64,000 nucleotides of DNA, taken from assembly GCA_005406025.1 (NCBI GenBank), contig BGZK01000213.1, positions 434,001-498,000 on the forward strand, read 5' to 3'. Of this stretch, positions 62,580-64,000 are shown piece after piece. Position numbers and translations under genes: made by a program. A model generated the notes under the pieces. It saw only the letters and a program-made list of their open reading frames with translations, did not search any database and was not told where the DNA came from. Source of the stretch: Eumeta japonica. Lineage: Eukaryota; Arthropoda; Insecta; Lepidoptera; Psychidae. The stretch's first letter is position 1. Every line of letters begins with the position of its first letter.

Positions 62580-62939
62580 GTGACTTCAATTCGGAGAAGG
62601 GCCAAGAAAAAATTTCTAGTCCAGTATAGATATTGCGCACTGAACGGAAGGGCGGCGAAATCGAGGTGCATCGAAGACGCGCGCCAAAAACAGTGGCGGG
62701 CTTGTACAGAACTCGGCCGTCGATACAAATGCGTACGGCAAACAAGAGGAATACGAAAGTTGAAATGGACCCACGGACAAACTGCGGAAACGCCCGCTGT
62801 TAGGGTAGGATATGTGGAACTTGTGGGAAACTTTAACCCTCATTCACAAGGGTTATTTTATTATTATTGCTTAATTTGTGCGTTCATAAAGCATTATCTA
62901 AATCGTTCGTTACAAACTACAAATTTTTCGGTTATGTAG
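62580..62939. other. open stretch on both strands, unassigned
   Basis: The plus strand is open for 119 codons from 62580, and the minus strand is open in two frames over the same region. The plus peptide is basic (TSIRRRAKKKFLVQYRY, RQKQWRACTELGRRYKC). GC content is about 50% over 62590-62820, well above the surroundings. I do not recognise any of the three peptides. It could be part of a 5' exon or promoter of cv-c, or a relic of another gene. Confidence 0.2.
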
Positions 62940-63659
62940 CTTAGAAGATTCGTCAATCGTTTATAACAGTTCAAGTTATGAAAAGCTGACGTTAAAATCA
63001 TCTTTCTAGAGGATTATGATAGTTAGGTCTATGTAGTGACTAGAAAATTTAGTGTCGAAACAGTGATACTCGTATGCATTAAAACAGGTAATCCAGTCAC
63101 CACTAAAGCTATTGACTTTGCTACTTTGCTACTTTGCTTGGTGACAAGGATCGTTGGCAGGCCTCGATATGCACTGAGACAGTGTAGAAGGTCCCAACCC
63201 TTACATCTGAAATAAAAAGATTGTGCACCTTCCTAAAACCTTAGCAATGGAGCGCTAATAATACACAGCACAAAAATAATGACAACTAGGGACTCTATGC
63301 AATAAATTTCTATTAGACGAGCGTAAGATGTCTTTGTATTGCTCGAGTTATAACTTTCGCAGAAAAATATAAATATTAAACGTCACATTCGTTCGCTCGA
63401 CTTGTATTTAAAATAAATAGTTTTGTGTAAATATTATTTTTTTTTCTGTACTTTCTTAGTGACATGGAATATAGTAAATAGTGTTTACCCAATAATATTA
63501 TTTACGTAAATAAATAGATAATAAAAAACGAAGATTGTTCCAGACTTTTAGAAGAAAGCCACTTCTTCGCTAAAGTTAAAAAAGCATTATTCAAATAAAT
63601 GAAAAGGTAATAAAAAATGTTTAGGCCTTTCGGAACTTATAGAAAAAAAATTTAAAAAA

Positions 63660-63870
63660 AAAGCAGTAAAACCTGTGATAACCGCGCAGGTTTGATAGCG
63701 GCGGTTCGACCGCCAGCCTGCAGTATTGTAACGGTCACCTAGCGTGCCTTTGTTTACCGCGCCGTAAGCGTAATTACGCACAGCAATTCGAGCCCGCGCT
63801 CCCAAACGTATAGAAGCTGTGGCCTGGATTTTTTTTTGTACGCGTCCAAATTAGCCGCTTTCGTAACCCG
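63660..63870. promoter_or_regulatory. CpG-rich island at the window's right edge
   Basis: Contains AACCGCGCAGG, TAGCGGCGGTTCGACCGCC, TTTACCGCGCCGTAAGCGTAATTACGC and GAGCCCGCGCTCC. There is a TAATTA-type core in GCGTAATTACGC, which is itself a 12-bp palindrome. No gene is recognised. Candidate regulatory element. Confidence 0.25.
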
Positions 63871-64000
63871 AGCGGAGTTGTATTACGTTACGGGGACGTC
63901 GTAAATGTACTGAGAGGGATGAATAAAGTCATTTCTCTTATAGATCTATTAGAAATTATAGAACAACACAATGAAATACTAGCAGGACGTACATATATGT

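Larger units (their letters stand above)
56524..64000 (-). other. cv-c: cv-c intron or upstream region
   Basis: This segment ends at the acceptor of the first SAM exon, so its right-hand part must reach an upstream exon ending in phase 1. I could not find one with a suitable donor. It may lie beyond the window, or be an N-terminal exon too divergent to recognise, since these proteins vary at the N terminus. Several CpG-richer islands are listed separately. Stretches 57500-58380, 58900-59630, 59800-60780 and 61750-62480 hold nothing I can name. Confidence 0.75.

Overview
The window is eukaryotic and AT-rich, with one recognisable gene: two coding exons of an insect crossveinless-c orthologue (cv-c; the DLC1/STARD12 family of Rho GTPase-activating proteins), both on the minus strand. 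Exon 56452-56523 and exon 17859-18007 together encode most of the N-terminal SAM domain. Both exons have canonical AG/GT borders and compatible phases (the G ending the first exon joins AC at the start of the next to make an Asp codon). A 38,444-nt intron separates them. I found no exon for the RhoGAP or START domains in the 17.9 kb downstream, and no N-terminal exon in the 7.5 kb upstream, so both must lie outside the window or be too short or divergent to see. No rRNA, functional tRNA, CRISPR or bacterial-type operon was seen.

The organism is an arthropod and most likely a moth or butterfly. The evidence is the insect-like SAM sequence plus several interspersed repeats that I recognise from memory as typical of Lepidoptera: a 3' LINE tail containing the phrase cgcccatgaaca, a second family with gggtaggcagaga, a family ending in GGGTTCC/GGAACCC, RTE-like tails with gcgaagccgcgagc, and a tRNA-derived SINE. 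No database search was possible.

Layout. 1-17858: intron after the second SAM exon, filled with repeat debris. It holds a foldback element with about 240-nt arms (11401-11987), a TIR element (12181-12593), several GATTCC/TCGGTCCCG-type degenerate tracts, a SINE on the minus strand (about 16745-17012) and a possible non-coding conserved island (about 7480-7710). 17859-18007: SAM exon. 18008-56451: the giant intron. It holds a decayed Tc1-like transposase (33120-33900, minus), three copies of one LINE tail, two copies of an inverted-repeat element (19417-19710 and 55322-55710) and a larger relative of the 12181 element (about 31680-32735). It also holds a (TA)42 run next to a GC-rich island (42059-42470), an unassigned degenerate reading frame (42745-43251), other microsatellites and several CpG-richer islands that could be enhancers. 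56452-56523: SAM exon. 56524-64000: intron or upstream sequence with further CpG-rich islands and one odd open stretch (62580-62939).

The most notable non-gene structure is a dispersed family (at least eleven loci) of degenerate tracts built from GATTCC, TCGGTCCCG and CTCTCGATT-like words. Several copies are attached to the same tail, a short AT hairpin or its remnant followed by a GCGGGCGGAGCCGCGG-like end, which suggests one mobile-element family carrying its own minisatellite.
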